Source: RGIG4097 sp937885645
GTDB taxonomy: Bacteria > Bacillota > Clostridia > Christensenellales > CAG-917
Assembly: GCA_937885645.1 (NCBI GenBank)
Contig: CALABJ010000006.1
Span: 1 to 62,954, forward strand
Length of the DNA: 62,954 nucleotides
Direction of reading: 5' to 3'
Notes under the pieces: model-generated
Told to the model about the DNA's origin: nothing
Databases searched by the model: none
The model's input: only the letters and a program-made list of their open reading frames with translations
Program-made: the position numbers and the translations under genes
In this document: positions 9,678 through 18,640 of the stretch, piece by piece
Layout of the letters: the number at the start of each line of letters is the position of its first letter
How positions within the stretch are numbered: position 1 is the first letter of the stretch

Positions 9678-9711
9678 ATTTACCTCCTTTTGCCGAAACG
9701 CAAGAATAGGA

Positions 9712-11844
9712 TTAAATATGCGAATCGGCATCTTTATCCTTGTATAGTGATATGATAAAGTAACTGTTTTGATATTTTAGCTCATCCACAGTTGCTTTCG
9801 TATATGCGTACTCTCGGTAGTCATCAAGGCCTACCTTCGTTCCCTTAGCCAAGTCATTAAAGTAATCGCTGAAACAGTCAGTTGAGAACCTATCGGAATA
9901 GGTTTTCTTGTGAGAAATATAATACTTCTTTTTATACTGTCTTGAGTCCATCGTTCCTCGTTCTCTTGTCAGAAAAACTTCGTTATATCCAAACTGATTG
10001 TAAATGCGAATATTCCTAACAAACAACCACCCAGCTAATGTTTTAAGTAAGTGGATTAGCAGTGTATTATCACCGCGTTTGAAACGAAATTCTCTATACA
10101 AGTTCATGAAAAAACGAAATACCCAGTCATGTATCATTTCTTCTATCGTATACCACCTTAATGCAAGGCGCGTTTCACCACTTTTAACAATGGTTAGTAT
10201 GTCGCAAAGATCTCTTGCATCGGCGCCCCAAGACTCTGGTCTTTGTTCGTCTGTAAATACTTTAATAAATGGGAACCCATCTACAGTTGAAGAGTGCCTG
10301 CACATTTTCAGCCAAGTATTGAAAAGGTCATTCTTTTGATTTGTGACAATGGTCGCTTTCTTTACATCTTTAAGTTCAAGAGTATTTCCACGCTCTTTGC
10401 CAACCTCCGTTATTACCAAAACACCAAACTCGAAACTTCCGCTATTTGGATTGTCCTCAATTATCTTTTTACCAAGCCGTAAAACATCGAAGTCAAGAAT
10501 ATGGGAATGTCTTGAAGTCGGTCTGTGGTGCTTCGGGAAAAAGTTGGAGTCCCACATTGGGAAATTCCCCTCGCTTTGTAAAACGTTATCTTCCCTAATT
10601 GAATAGTTTGATACAAGCAAGCTTGACTCTATGACGTAGATAAAATAAAGTTGAGCGTAAGACTCTAACACGTCAAACAAATTTCGCTCCACCAATTTAT
10701 CATCATAGTAAAACCCGTACCGTTTATAGTCATAGCCAAATAATTGAAGATGCTCGTTATGATGCTTTTCGAAACGTTCACGTTTCTTGCGAACAAACTC
10801 TTTACAAGTCGCTAAGTTATATACGGTTTTATGCTCCATACATTTCCTTAACTCCATTTCAAATGAAATCCAAGGAAAATACGGAAATTTCATGTCATTG
10901 TTTATCAGCATTTCGTAGGCTTTGTTCCTGAACATAATTTCCTGCGATAATGCCATGTCGGTCACCGTTGTGGTTTTCTTCTTGCCCATACTGCCGCAAG
11001 TCATGGTAACTATTGGTAGGTCGTTAATAAATCCTCTATTTTTCAGTTCATAATGATTTAGTCGATCCGTTGCTCGATTTCTTCTTATTCTGTCAAATAT
11101 GAGATAGGCAAATAACCCAATCATATACCACGGGAAACTTTTGAAAAGAACCTGCAAATCAACACAAAGCTTAACAAATTGCGTATATATACTTGCAAAA
11201 TCAAAAGAAATTGCAAAATAGAAATAGTAAGCAAAAAACGCGACCACAATGCTTGTCAAATTGAGGTTAGACGACCAAATCAACCCCCATAAATAAAGTA
11301 CCCATTGATACTGCCTAAGAAAGGCAATAAAACCCAAAACGTACTTTTTTATGGGTTGATAGGAAAACGCACTGATGGTCTTGAAAACCTTTAATGGTAT
11401 TGTATCCTTATTATGCTTTGTGTTTACCCGGCCATAGATAATGCGTATAAGAATAAAAGACAAGACGAGTATCGGCAAAATCAAAAGCATTATGTTTGCA
11501 AATTTACGTATGCCTTCTAATGCAGAATAGCCCCAAAGCTTGAAGTTTTCTTCATCAAAGAATAACTCAAAGAAATTCAAGCATTGGTCTTTGAACGTGT
11601 CGAACTTGTCCGGTATTATTGTTTCTTGAATTATCGCATCCGATGGTTCGGTTACTGGCGTATTAAAGGTTATTTCCTTTCCAATTACTTCAGAGAAGTA
11701 ATACTTGACTGAATAGAAGAAATCAACAAAGGATTCTCCAAGTCTTAAATATGATGAACTGAATAAAAATGCTCCCATAAGTATGAAGGCAATCGTAAAA
11801 ACACTTGCCAAAATTATGTATGATATTTTTATTCGTTTATCCAT
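9712..11844 (-). CDS. Membrane P-loop ATPase, candidate Zot/pI-like assembly or DNA-export motor
   Basis: 710 residues from the start at 11844 (AAAGGGGTATTTT precedes it). Hydrophobic segments lie near residues 9-30, 115-138, 180-215 and 238-252; the cytoplasmic part follows. A Walker A-like loop GSMGKKKTTT (284-293) and a Walker B-like FGVLVITEVGKERG follow. Membrane-anchored P-loop ATPases of this size drive filamentous phage assembly (pI/Zot) or DNA transfer (FtsK/VirD4/TcpA). The atypical KKK in the P-loop is unlike FtsK, and the neighbours (HUH Rep, a 33-residue one-helix peptide, anchored ectodomain proteins) favour a phage-like motor. The topology, with membrane helices before the ATPase, differs from classical Zot, whose helix follows the ATPase. 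ATPase call fairly sure; role inferred. Confidence 0.6.
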   Translation of the reverse strand: MDKRIKISYIILASVFTIAFILMGAFLFSSSYLRLGESFVDFFYSVKYYFSEVIGKEITFNTPVTEPSDAIIQETIIPDKFDTFKDQCLNFFELFFDEENFKLWGYSALEGIRKFANIMLLILPILVLSFILIRIIYGRVNTKHNKDTIPLKVFKTISAFSYQPIKKYVLGFIAFLRQYQWVLYLWGLIWSSNLNLTSIVVAFFAYYFYFAISFDFASIYTQFVKLCVDLQVLFKSFPWYMIGLFAYLIFDRIRRNRATDRLNHYELKNRGFINDLPIVTMTCGSMGKKKTTTVTDMALSQEIMFRNKAYEMLINNDMKFPYFPWISFEMELRKCMEHKTVYNLATCKEFVRKKRERFEKHHNEHLQLFGYDYKRYGFYYDDKLVERNLFDVLESYAQLYFIYVIESSLLVSNYSIREDNVLQSEGNFPMWDSNFFPKHHRPTSRHSHILDFDVLRLGKKIIEDNPNSGSFEFGVLVITEVGKERGNTLELKDVKKATIVTNQKNDLFNTWLKMCRHSSTVDGFPFIKVFTDEQRPESWGADARDLCDILTIVKSGETRLALRWYTIEEMIHDWVFRFFMNLYREFRFKRGDNTLLIHLLKTLAGWLFVRNIRIYNQFGYNEVFLTRERGTMDSRQYKKKYYISHKKTYSDRFSTDCFSDYFNDLAKGTKVGLDDYREYAYTKATVDELKYQNSYFIISLYKDKDADSHI

Positions 11845-11863
11845 AAAATACCCCTTTAATGTT

Positions 11864-11965
11864 TTATATTGACGGCAGCTGATCAATCGTAAATACAACG
11901 TAACCAACCGCCGCCAAGAAAACAATTAAGAGCAAAATAGCAATCACTCTTTTCAATGTTTTCAT
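11864..11965 (-). CDS. 33-residue single-helix membrane peptide
   Basis: Codes for MKTLKRVIAILLLIVFLAAV followed by GYVVFTIDQLPSI, with a good site (AGGAGTATAACAA) at 11967-11979. A basic N-terminus precedes an uninterrupted hydrophobic helix (residues 7-25) and a short tail. It sits tightly between the ectodomain protein gene (4-bp gap) and the ATPase gene (19-bp gap), which argues that it is real. In size and pattern it resembles the 32-33-residue tip proteins (pVII/pIX) of filamentous phages, or a small coat/holin-like peptide. That resemblance is by architecture only. Confidence 0.7.
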   Translation of the reverse strand: MKTLKRVIAILLLIVFLAAVGYVVFTIDQLPSI

Positions 11966-11968
11966 TTG

Positions 11969-13423
11969 TTATACTCCTTTGTTCTTATCTTCCCTCTCCT
12001 TTTGCTTTTTCGTTTTGCGTGCTTTTATCGCCTTCCTCACGGGATAAGTCAAACTCTTGAAAAATCTAAATATGTAAGGGAATACCGGAATTAATATGAG
12101 GACCAAAAGCACAACAAGAATAATAGCTATGATCTTTTGCCACATATCATCTTCGGGAAGATGAAAGTAAATGTTATGCTCGTAATTATTCATTGGTTTG
12201 TCGCTTCCTGTTTGCTTGTTGTCAACAACACCTAGATTGTAAACTTCGCCATCTGTTTCAAATTTCAAACGCAACACAGATACGTTGAACACACTGGTAG
12301 TCGAATAATAATAGAAGAACCCATTAATATCTTTTGCTTCTCGACTCTCTGTATCGGCGAATCGTAAAACCCACTCCTTGCCCGTAAGAGCCACCTTTGC
12401 ACTCTCTGTCAGTTTCGATGAAACTGACACATCAACAATTGCGCCGGAATACACCCGTTCATCAATGTTCACAGAGTTAATAAATTCGTCAACAGTCTGT
12501 ATTCTTCCCACGTCAATTCCAGATGCAAAAAGCAACCCTTCGCCATTGTATGTAAGCTTATCCTCGGAAGACAAAACCACAGTTTCGGGCAATACGTCAC
12601 CAAACGTTTTACTCTCCTCAGTCGTAAAACCTGTTTCAAGAGAATAATGGTATGTTTGATGCTCGTAATAAACTTCTGCTTCCAAAAGTTTGTCTATATC
12701 CTTATCGGTTGAAAACGCAACAATATGGCTATTTTTAGTTACGTACCAAGTCGCTGCTACATCAAAGTATGGGTCGTAACCATACCAATCAATGCCATCG
12801 GAATAAATGACATATCCTACAAATTTGTCCGTGATTTCAACAACGTCAAGGACTTGCATTTGATATCCCTCGGCTCCAGTTTGAAAGATATATTCCTTAG
12901 CAACTGCAAATGGAACTTCAGACACTTTATTATCATTTCCCGGCTCAGGATCTATCCCCTCAATGTATGGTCGTAGAATTGAAATAATACTGTAAACTCT
13001 CGTCTCGTTATCTGACACAACAAAGTCTTTGACTTTGTATTTATAAAATACTCCACTTGAATTAAGTAATTCTAACCTATAGAAATCGGGGGAAAAGTTG
13101 TTCCCTGATTCCGTTGACATACTTATGGTGCATGCCACAATATCCCCTTTTGATGCAGATGGCTGATAGACGTAAATCAAAAGCTCTTTTTCTGTGCTTT
13201 CTGCAATTTGAATGACCTGCAAAGAAAAGTCGGTGGGATTGTACGGATAATCATCAATGTTGAAATTCTCAGCACGACTCAAATCCGTCATAACCTTACT
13301 CCCCGATTCTTCTTCTGCCCAAGCCGCGGTTGTCCCTTGCAAAGGCATAAAACCGATGCAAAGGACTATTGTTGCTAAGAGCAGCATTGCAACGCTTTTT
13401 TTCATGTCAAAATATCTTTCCAT
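11969..13423 (-). CDS. Secreted, C-terminally anchored protein (pIII-like layout)
   Basis: 484 residues. An N-terminal signal peptide (MKKSVAMLLLATIVLCIGF, then GTTAAWAEEE) is followed by a ~400-residue extracellular part. A single C-terminal helix (MWQKIIAIILVVLLVLILIP) and a strongly basic cytoplasmic tail (KARKTKKQKEREDKNKGV) complete it. Signal - ectodomain - anchor - basic tail is the layout of filamentous-phage adsorption protein pIII and of many surface proteins. No domain is recognised in the ectodomain. The start at 13423 overlaps the previous stop by one base, with AAAAGGAG 11 bases upstream. The position between anchored proteins and the ATPase matches pIII-pI order in inoviruses. 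Function inferred from layout only. Confidence 0.65.
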   Translation of the reverse strand: MERYFDMKKSVAMLLLATIVLCIGFMPLQGTTAAWAEEESGSKVMTDLSRAENFNIDDYPYNPTDFSLQVIQIAESTEKELLIYVYQPSASKGDIVACTISMSTESGNNFSPDFYRLELLNSSGVFYKYKVKDFVVSDNETRVYSIISILRPYIEGIDPEPGNDNKVSEVPFAVAKEYIFQTGAEGYQMQVLDVVEITDKFVGYVIYSDGIDWYGYDPYFDVAATWYVTKNSHIVAFSTDKDIDKLLEAEVYYEHQTYHYSLETGFTTEESKTFGDVLPETVVLSSEDKLTYNGEGLLFASGIDVGRIQTVDEFINSVNIDERVYSGAIVDVSVSSKLTESAKVALTGKEWVLRFADTESREAKDINGFFYYYSTTSVFNVSVLRLKFETDGEVYNLGVVDNKQTGSDKPMNNYEHNIYFHLPEDDMWQKIIAIILVVLLVLILIPVFPYIFRFFKSLTYPVRKAIKARKTKKQKEREDKNKGV

Positions 13424-14001
13424 TAGAACACAATCTCCTTTTCACTTAGAACAATTCCTGCTCTTACTTGCGGCAATGAAAAGTACACCTTGTATTGCTT
13501 AGATGCATCTTCCAAAGAAATAGTCAAGCAAAAGATGTTTGATACCTCATCTGGGAGATCAAACTCAATGGTTGAACCTCCGTGTGCTTCGCCAAGAAGT
13601 TCATCCAAGCTGTCTGCCTTGGGTATCAACAAAAAACCGTGTTCATTTTGTTCAATATGAAAAAGTGCATCCCAATCAATATCATTGTTAAAGGCATACA
13701 TTTTGCCATCAACAGAGTATGTAAAAGAAATTTCCTCATTGGCTTTTATCTCGATGAAATAATTAGGAACATTTTCACTGTCACCGAAGGCTTCCCCTAC
13801 CTCTACCTTCAAAGGTGTTCCTCTTGATGTAAAATACCCAGCAGTTGCTTCAGAAACGAGTTCGTCATTGACTTTGATATAAAAGACCTTAGTTGAAAAA
13901 CCTTTCGTGAAGTATGCGACTAATCCTATTACGGCAACAACCAACAAGACAAGACCGACAATGGCAATAATATTGCGTGCATTAACTTGTTTCTTTGCCA
14001 T
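13423..14001 (-). CDS. N-terminally anchored small ectodomain protein
   Basis: 192 residues with a basic start (MAKKQVNARN), one helix (IIAIVGLVLLVVAVIGLVAY) and a ~160-residue outside part rich in beta-like alternation. Its last residues, VLSEKEIVF, resemble those of the upstream neighbour (SSSELVF), suggesting related final strands. No family recognised. It is in the tight minus-strand operon (12-bp gap upstream, 1-bp overlap downstream). It could be a minor virion protein or a surface protein of the element. Confidence 0.65.
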   Translation of the reverse strand: MAKKQVNARNIIAIVGLVLLVVAVIGLVAYFTKGFSTKVFYIKVNDELVSEATAGYFTSRGTPLKVEVGEAFGDSENVPNYFIEIKANEEISFTYSVDGKMYAFNNDIDWDALFHIEQNEHGFLLIPKADSLDELLGEAHGGSTIEFDLPDEVSNIFCLTISLEDASKQYKVYFSLPQVRAGIVLSEKEIVF

Positions 14002-14013
14002 AAGTCACCTCAC

Positions 14014-15051
14014 TTAGAACACGAGCTCGCTTGAAGACATTGCAACTGAAGTGTTATTGCTGTAAATACCAACATTGATTGTCTTGCTAGTGCCACTGTA
14101 ATTGTCTGTGACTGTAATAGACCAATAACAATTTTCGGCACCTGAAAGATATGTGGTTATGTCTGTTACGCCACCAAGACCAGTGCCACCATCATCAACA
14201 ACACTGTTGTTAATGTAGTAGGAAGTGACCGAGTTTGTAGAAGTGATCACAAGCTTGCCGTTTTCAACTTTTGCTGTAAGATTGCTAAGATCTGTTACAT
14301 CAGCAAGATTTATCTCGTGTTCGGTGGTATTATTCATCACCATGTTTGCATAGAATTTTCTCACCTTAAATGAACCATTTGGAACAACACTGATAGAAAA
14401 ACGTGCATAATCATTGAAATATTCGTTTGTTGCATTGCCAAAATCGTTAGTCAAAATAATGGGAAGTGAAGCAGTTGAATTTGCCAAAATGTCGCCCTCG
14501 TTCAAAGTAGAAGTATCAATGTTCATTACAGTAGGAATACCCACGTATTTGACAATACAAGTAGCCGTAAGACCACCGTCACGAGTAGTGACTTTTACCA
14601 AAACAGGGTGACCTGCAAATGCTTGATGAACAGTAACAGTGGCAACGTTTGAGCCGTCACTTCCAGTTGCAATAGTGACATAATCTGTCACGGAATTTGC
14701 CTTTTCAAAATCTTGATTTGTGAATTGCCATTGGATTGACCAGTCAACAAGTTTGTTGTTGGAATCTTCGGGCAAAACCGTTGCTGTAAGAGTCTTTGAC
14801 CATGTACCGTCACTTGCTGCAACAGCTTCACCTGAAGAGAGCAAAATACCTTTTTCGACAGCACCATCGACAAACTCAATTTCTACCATATCGGCAGTTA
14901 AACTCTCGTTTGTGTCTGCATTAAAGTCAATTTCGCTCATTTGATTGAAATTAAAACCTGTCAATGCTGCAAGAACGATGACGGCAATAATTGCCAATGC
15001 AACCACCACACTTGACACACAGGCTACTATTTTTTTTGTTGATGTATTCAT
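14014..15051 (-). CDS. N-terminally anchored protein with Ig-like ectodomain
   Basis: 345 residues. Short basic N-terminus (MNTSTKKIVA), one hydrophobic helix to about residue 30, then a Thr/Asn/Ser-rich extracellular region. Stretches such as TVTVHQAFAGHPVLVKVTTR and TATCIVKYVG look like bacterial Ig-like (Big) strands. The C-terminus ends SSSELVF, like the downstream 192-residue protein. RBS GGAGGAAATTTT. Ig-like modules are common on phage virions and cell surfaces, where they bind glycans weakly. No enzyme signature. Confidence 0.65.
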   Translation of the reverse strand: MNTSTKKIVACVSSVVVALAIIAVIVLAALTGFNFNQMSEIDFNADTNESLTADMVEIEFVDGAVEKGILLSSGEAVAASDGTWSKTLTATVLPEDSNNKLVDWSIQWQFTNQDFEKANSVTDYVTIATGSDGSNVATVTVHQAFAGHPVLVKVTTRDGGLTATCIVKYVGIPTVMNIDTSTLNEGDILANSTASLPIILTNDFGNATNEYFNDYARFSISVVPNGSFKVRKFYANMVMNNTTEHEINLADVTDLSNLTAKVENGKLVITSTNSVTSYYINNSVVDDGGTGLGGVTDITTYLSGAENCYWSITVTDNYSGTSKTINVGIYSNNTSVAMSSSELVF

Positions 15052-15071
15052 AAAATTTCCTCCGTTATTTG

Positions 15072-15863
15072 TTAGTTGTTTTCACCACTTACAAGTGAAA
15101 AATGATACCCATCTCCATCCTCATTTGCCACAATGGTATAGTAATTGTCGGGCTCATAAACTGCCTCCATTGAACCAAAATTGCCCTCCTCAAAAGTGAA
15201 GAAATAGCACTGTTTGTTCAGGTATTCTGGCAAGATATCCGAGATCACATAATTGTTAAGCTCAATCGCAGGATTGCTGGGATCGATGTGTGTTGAGTTC
15301 CAACCTTCATAATCGCTAGAACCATTTACGTAATGACGCCAAATAATGTTTTCACCACAATAAAGTTTGTATATTACATTTGTGGGATCATGGTAGGACT
15401 GGTAATATTCCACTCCCAAAATAGCTATACCATAATCAGGAGATTGCCCCGCAAGGAAGCATCCGTTTAGGTATTCAAAGGTAAGACCATCTGCGAGTAC
15501 CAAATAGATCATTTCCTTCGTGTCCATGTCTTGCGATATATCGTATGCTTTAGACCAATCAAGGCTTAGAACCCAATCCTTGATATTTGCTGATGTATCA
15601 AAATACACCATATTTACTTTGTCACCGACAGCAAAAGGAGGCTGCAATTCCTCTACTCGCCCCCCGGTGTACTTGATTGTTTTGCCCTCGTATTCTGCAA
15701 CAAGATATTTCTGCATTTCCTCGGGACTGTTTGCTTCAATTTCTTGCGAGGCTGATAAGTCGTCCTTTTGGATGACAGAGTAAGACACAATGCCACCCAA
15801 AAAGACAGTGAACAATATCATGGAAATCACAAGAATTGCTATATTGGTTTTTGAGATTCCCAT
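15072..15863 (-). CDS. Anchored ectodomain protein, paralogue 3 of 3
   Basis: 263 residues: a basic N-terminus, one helix (IAILVISMILFTVFLGGIV), then an acidic ectodomain with EGKTIKYTGGRV, FAVGDKVNMVYFDTS and a final DNYYTIVANEDGDGYHF. The same order of motifs occurs in the next two genes, so the three arose by tandem duplication and then diverged strongly. Family unknown to me. As part of the element's membrane-protein block it may be a virion, adhesion or exclusion protein. Confidence 0.7.
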   Translation of the reverse strand: MGISKTNIAILVISMILFTVFLGGIVSYSVIQKDDLSASQEIEANSPEEMQKYLVAEYEGKTIKYTGGRVEELQPPFAVGDKVNMVYFDTSANIKDWVLSLDWSKAYDISQDMDTKEMIYLVLADGLTFEYLNGCFLAGQSPDYGIAILGVEYYQSYHDPTNVIYKLYCGENIIWRHYVNGSSDYEGWNSTHIDPSNPAIELNNYVISDILPEYLNKQCYFFTFEEGNFGSMEAVYEPDNYYTIVANEDGDGYHFSLVSGENN

Positions 15864-15872
15864 TTTGCCTCC

Positions 15873-16682
15873 TTATTTGTTTTTTGCAACGTAACGAAGT
15901 GCACCATCTTCGGCTTGTTCAATGATGTAAAAACAGTCATGCTCATACTGGACCATGCTTTCACCGTATTCACCATTTTCAACGCCAAGGAAGAGATGCT
16001 CTCCACTCATAAGAATGGGATTAATATCGCTGATTTCAAAACTCTTTCCATCATCAATAGTTCCACCATTGAAACCTTCGGGGAATGGTGTGTAATAATC
16101 CTTTACCACTCCGTTTGTCAGCACATAAGCGAAATAAGGATCATCGGTGAAAGAGGCGATGAAATAGTAATCAAGCTGCTGGCCTTCGCTTTCAAGTCCA
16201 CAATGGAATGCCAAAAGAAGCGCACCTTCTTGAATTGCAGTTGCAAGATTTTCTTCGTCAGTGATGGTGGCGAAATCTTCAATTTCATAGCCATTGGTAG
16301 CAACAAGGACAACGAATTTTGCAGGCTCACCATCATAGTCGACGTCAACACCTTGTTCATAGTCAATACTTTGAAGGAATGCGAGCACATCGAATTCGCT
16401 GTCAAAATATGCAGAGCTTATGGTGTCGCCAACGGCAAAAGGCAATGTAACTTCCTTTACGGTATCGCCGGTATAGTGGACGGTTTTCCCAACATTCTCT
16501 TCTACAAGAAATGCTTTCATTTCTTCTTCGTTTGTTGCAACAAGTTCATCCTTTGTAAACCACTCTGAAGGCTTATAAGGAGTGAACACTTGCAAAATTA
16601 CACCAATCATGCCCAACGCAAGAACTCCAAGAAGAACACAGGACACAATTGAAGCGATGAGATTTTTTCTTGATCTATACAT
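15873..16682 (-). CDS. Anchored ectodomain protein, paralogue 2 of 3
   Basis: 269 residues. Helix LIASIVSCVLLGVLALGMIG follows a basic start (MYRSRKN). Shared paralogue motifs: EEEMKAFLVEENVG, KTVHYTGDTV, FAVGDTISSAYFDS and a C-terminal CFYIIEQAEDGALRY. The first residues after the helix (VFTPYKPSEWF) closely resemble those of paralogue 1 (VFTPYKITNLF). Expressed with its neighbours (9-bp gap to paralogue 3). No known domain. Confidence 0.7.
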   Translation of the reverse strand: MYRSRKNLIASIVSCVLLGVLALGMIGVILQVFTPYKPSEWFTKDELVATNEEEMKAFLVEENVGKTVHYTGDTVKEVTLPFAVGDTISSAYFDSEFDVLAFLQSIDYEQGVDVDYDGEPAKFVVLVATNGYEIEDFATITDEENLATAIQEGALLLAFHCGLESEGQQLDYYFIASFTDDPYFAYVLTNGVVKDYYTPFPEGFNGGTIDDGKSFEISDINPILMSGEHLFLGVENGEYGESMVQYEHDCFYIIEQAEDGALRYVAKNK

Positions 16683-16697
16683 AAAGTTCCTCCTATA

Positions 16698-17498
16698 TTA
16701 GTTGTCTTGAACATCTATTTTTTCAAAGTGATGTCCATAATCGTTTTCATTTACAACAACCAAGTAAGATGCACCAGTTTCATAAACTGTTTCTACAAAG
16801 CCAACGTCACCTATTTCAGTCCCTATGAAAAGTGCCTTATTATTCAACAGCGCCGGGTGAATATCTGAAATGGGGATCTCTGAGTCAAACTCGAAAAAGG
16901 GAAATCCTGTGTCGCCTTGGGGTTTAGACCAACCAACAAAAGGAAGTTCTCCACTACCATTAATGTCGTAACTCCAAATGAAAGATGAGCTACCATACAA
17001 TAGGGTGTAATACTCATAGTTGTCATACTTGATATATAACGCTGTTAAAAGGGGAATTGCTTTAGGTGAATCACCGCCGTTCTCCATATAATCAAGAACG
17101 TCTTCTATGGTTGCACTTCCTGCCAAAACTAAATAGATATACTTTTGAGTAGTGTCACCATCTACTTGCTCTGCATGAGGATTTTCCCAATCAAGGTTAA
17201 GCACGAAATCGTCTATGTTTACTGATGTGTCAAACCATACTGAATCAATGCAATCGCCGATCTCAAAGGCCATATGTACTTTTTCAACGGTTTCGCCGCT
17301 GTAATACACAGTCCTGCCCTCATATTCAGCGGTCATGTATCCTTGCATTTCTTCTTCAGTTGTTGCTTCTAGCGTTTCTTCACCAAACAAGTTGGTTATC
17401 TTGTATGGTGTAAACACTTGCAAAAAGATACCTACCATACCAATGAGAAGTATGAAGATAACTACAAACATTGATATGGTCTTTGCTTTACTGTTCAT
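16698..17498 (-). CDS. Anchored ectodomain protein, paralogue 1 of 3
   Basis: 266 residues. Start at 17498 chosen because GAGAGG lies 7 bases upstream; the ATG two codons earlier is too close to it. One helix (MFVVIFILLIGMVGIFLQVF), then EGRTVYYSGETV, FEIGDCIDSVWFDTS and a C-terminal ASYLVVVNENDYGHHF. It is the first of three tandem paralogues and the first membrane protein after the small cytoplasmic genes. Function unknown. Confidence 0.7.
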   Translation of the reverse strand: MNSKAKTISMFVVIFILLIGMVGIFLQVFTPYKITNLFGEETLEATTEEEMQGYMTAEYEGRTVYYSGETVEKVHMAFEIGDCIDSVWFDTSVNIDDFVLNLDWENPHAEQVDGDTTQKYIYLVLAGSATIEDVLDYMENGGDSPKAIPLLTALYIKYDNYEYYTLLYGSSSFIWSYDINGSGELPFVGWSKPQGDTGFPFFEFDSEIPISDIHPALLNNKALFIGTEIGDVGFVETVYETGASYLVVVNENDYGHHFEKIDVQDN

Positions 17499-17557
17499 AT
17501 GCATACCTCTCTAAAAATAAACTGCGACCTATTTTCACAAGCCGCAGTCTTAGGATT

Positions 17558-17902
17558 TTACTTAATGATCATATTAAGCAATGATTTGTCTGACGGTCTT
17601 GAAGGCTTGATGGGACACTCATAGATTTCGCCAAATTCATCGGTTGATTGAACAGAATATGTATTGCCACAGATGACCTTGCCTGTTGCTTCATCCTTGA
17701 TTTCAAAGGGATTTACCACGAGTGTTGCTTCATTCTTGTCGCCAAAGACGATATCAAGGACGGTATAGCCACCTTTGTCGGGAGGAATAACTGTCACTCT
17801 CACTTCTTTGCCACGGACAATGCCTCTGACGAAGTATGAAAAAAATGTTCTGCCGTTCTTTTCAAATGTTTCTCTTTCCACCATTACGTTAAATTTTGCC
17901 AT
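17558..17902 (-). CDS. Small protein, possible single-stranded-DNA-binding protein
   Basis: 114 residues, RBS AGGAGGAAAGCACA. It is predicted all-beta with alternating strands (TFFSYFVRGIVRGKEVRVTV, GYTVLDIVF, EATLVVNPFEI), consistent with a small OB-like fold but with no diagnostic motif. In filamentous phages a single-stranded-DNA-binding protein of this size (gV type) lies near rep and the coat genes, so the position makes that plausible. I cannot confirm it from sequence; a scaffold or unrelated beta protein is equally possible. Confidence 0.5.
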   Translation of the reverse strand: MAKFNVMVERETFEKNGRTFFSYFVRGIVRGKEVRVTVIPPDKGGYTVLDIVFGDKNEATLVVNPFEIKDEATGKVICGNTYSVQSTDEFGEIYECPIKPSRPSDKSLLNMIIK

Positions 17903-17914
17903 TGTGCTTTCCTC

Positions 17915-18199
17915 CTATTTATTGCCTTTCTTGCTCTTAGCGGTTTCTGCCTTGCCACGAGTACGTGAAATTTGCTTTGCCTCTGCCTTGGTCTTGCCTT
18001 CACTCAAAGCCTTCTTATACTTGTAAAGACCTGCGTGGTCTGATTGACATTGAAGATATCCAGAACGAAGACCTGCTTCGTAATCGTTGAGTGCTTGATC
18101 TTGTTTCTTGCCACGGTTGTGGACTTTCAGCTTGCGTTCCTTTGCATAGTTTTCTGCACGCTTTGAAGGAACTGCCCAGCGTCTTTCATTGTTTGCCAT
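17915..18199 (-). CDS. Small highly basic protein
   Basis: 94 residues from the start at 18199, which has AAAAGGAGAAAAAAT upstream. Lys/Arg-rich throughout (RAENYAKERKLKVHNRGKKQ, ending KAETAKSKKGNK) with a central GLRSGYLQCQSDHAGLYKYK. Probably binds nucleic acid. No family recognised. Twelve bases upstream of the 114-residue gene and likely co-transcribed. Confidence 0.65.
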   Translation of the reverse strand: MANNERRWAVPSKRAENYAKERKLKVHNRGKKQDQALNDYEAGLRSGYLQCQSDHAGLYKYKKALSEGKTKAEAKQISRTRGKAETAKSKKGNK

Positions 18200-18358
18200 A
18201 TTTTTTCTCCTTTTGTTGTTATTGTTCTTGTGTGCGACACATGCGACATCGTCTTCTACTTGGGCTTTTCGCCCTATGATTGTGATATAAGTTAGTGGCC
18301 ACAAAAGTAACTTAAATCTACAAATCCACACTTTAACTGTGCAATTCGCTCACTTAAA

Positions 18359-18640
18359 CTATGAAATATACTTTCTTGTGTAGAGAGCAGTTTGTATGCG
18401 CTTGCCTTCAAGACTTGCACCACGACTCTCAAAATACAAATCATATTCGGCATCTCTCTTCTCGGTTCTGAGATAATATCTATCCTCACTACACAATAGA
18501 GTTATCATTTCTTTCTTCTTAACCACAGGGCTAATTCTTTGAGCAACAATGTGCTTCTTAGTCCTGTAGACGTTGTTTGCATTTTTGATAAATTCAATTT
18601 CTTCAATGTGGAGATCTCTCCACGTTCTGTTATGCTTCAT
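18359..18640 (-). CDS. Small basic hypothetical protein
   Basis: 93 residues; start overlaps the stop of the preceding gene by 4 bases and has AGGAGAAGACAAG upstream, so translation is coupled. Charged, no motif, no membrane segment (MKHNRTWRDLHIEEIEFIKN...). No function assigned. Confidence 0.55.
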   Translation of the reverse strand: MKHNRTWRDLHIEEIEFIKNANNVYRTKKHIVAQRISPVVKKKEMITLLCSEDRYYLRTEKRDAEYDLYFESRGASLEGKRIQTALYTRKYIS

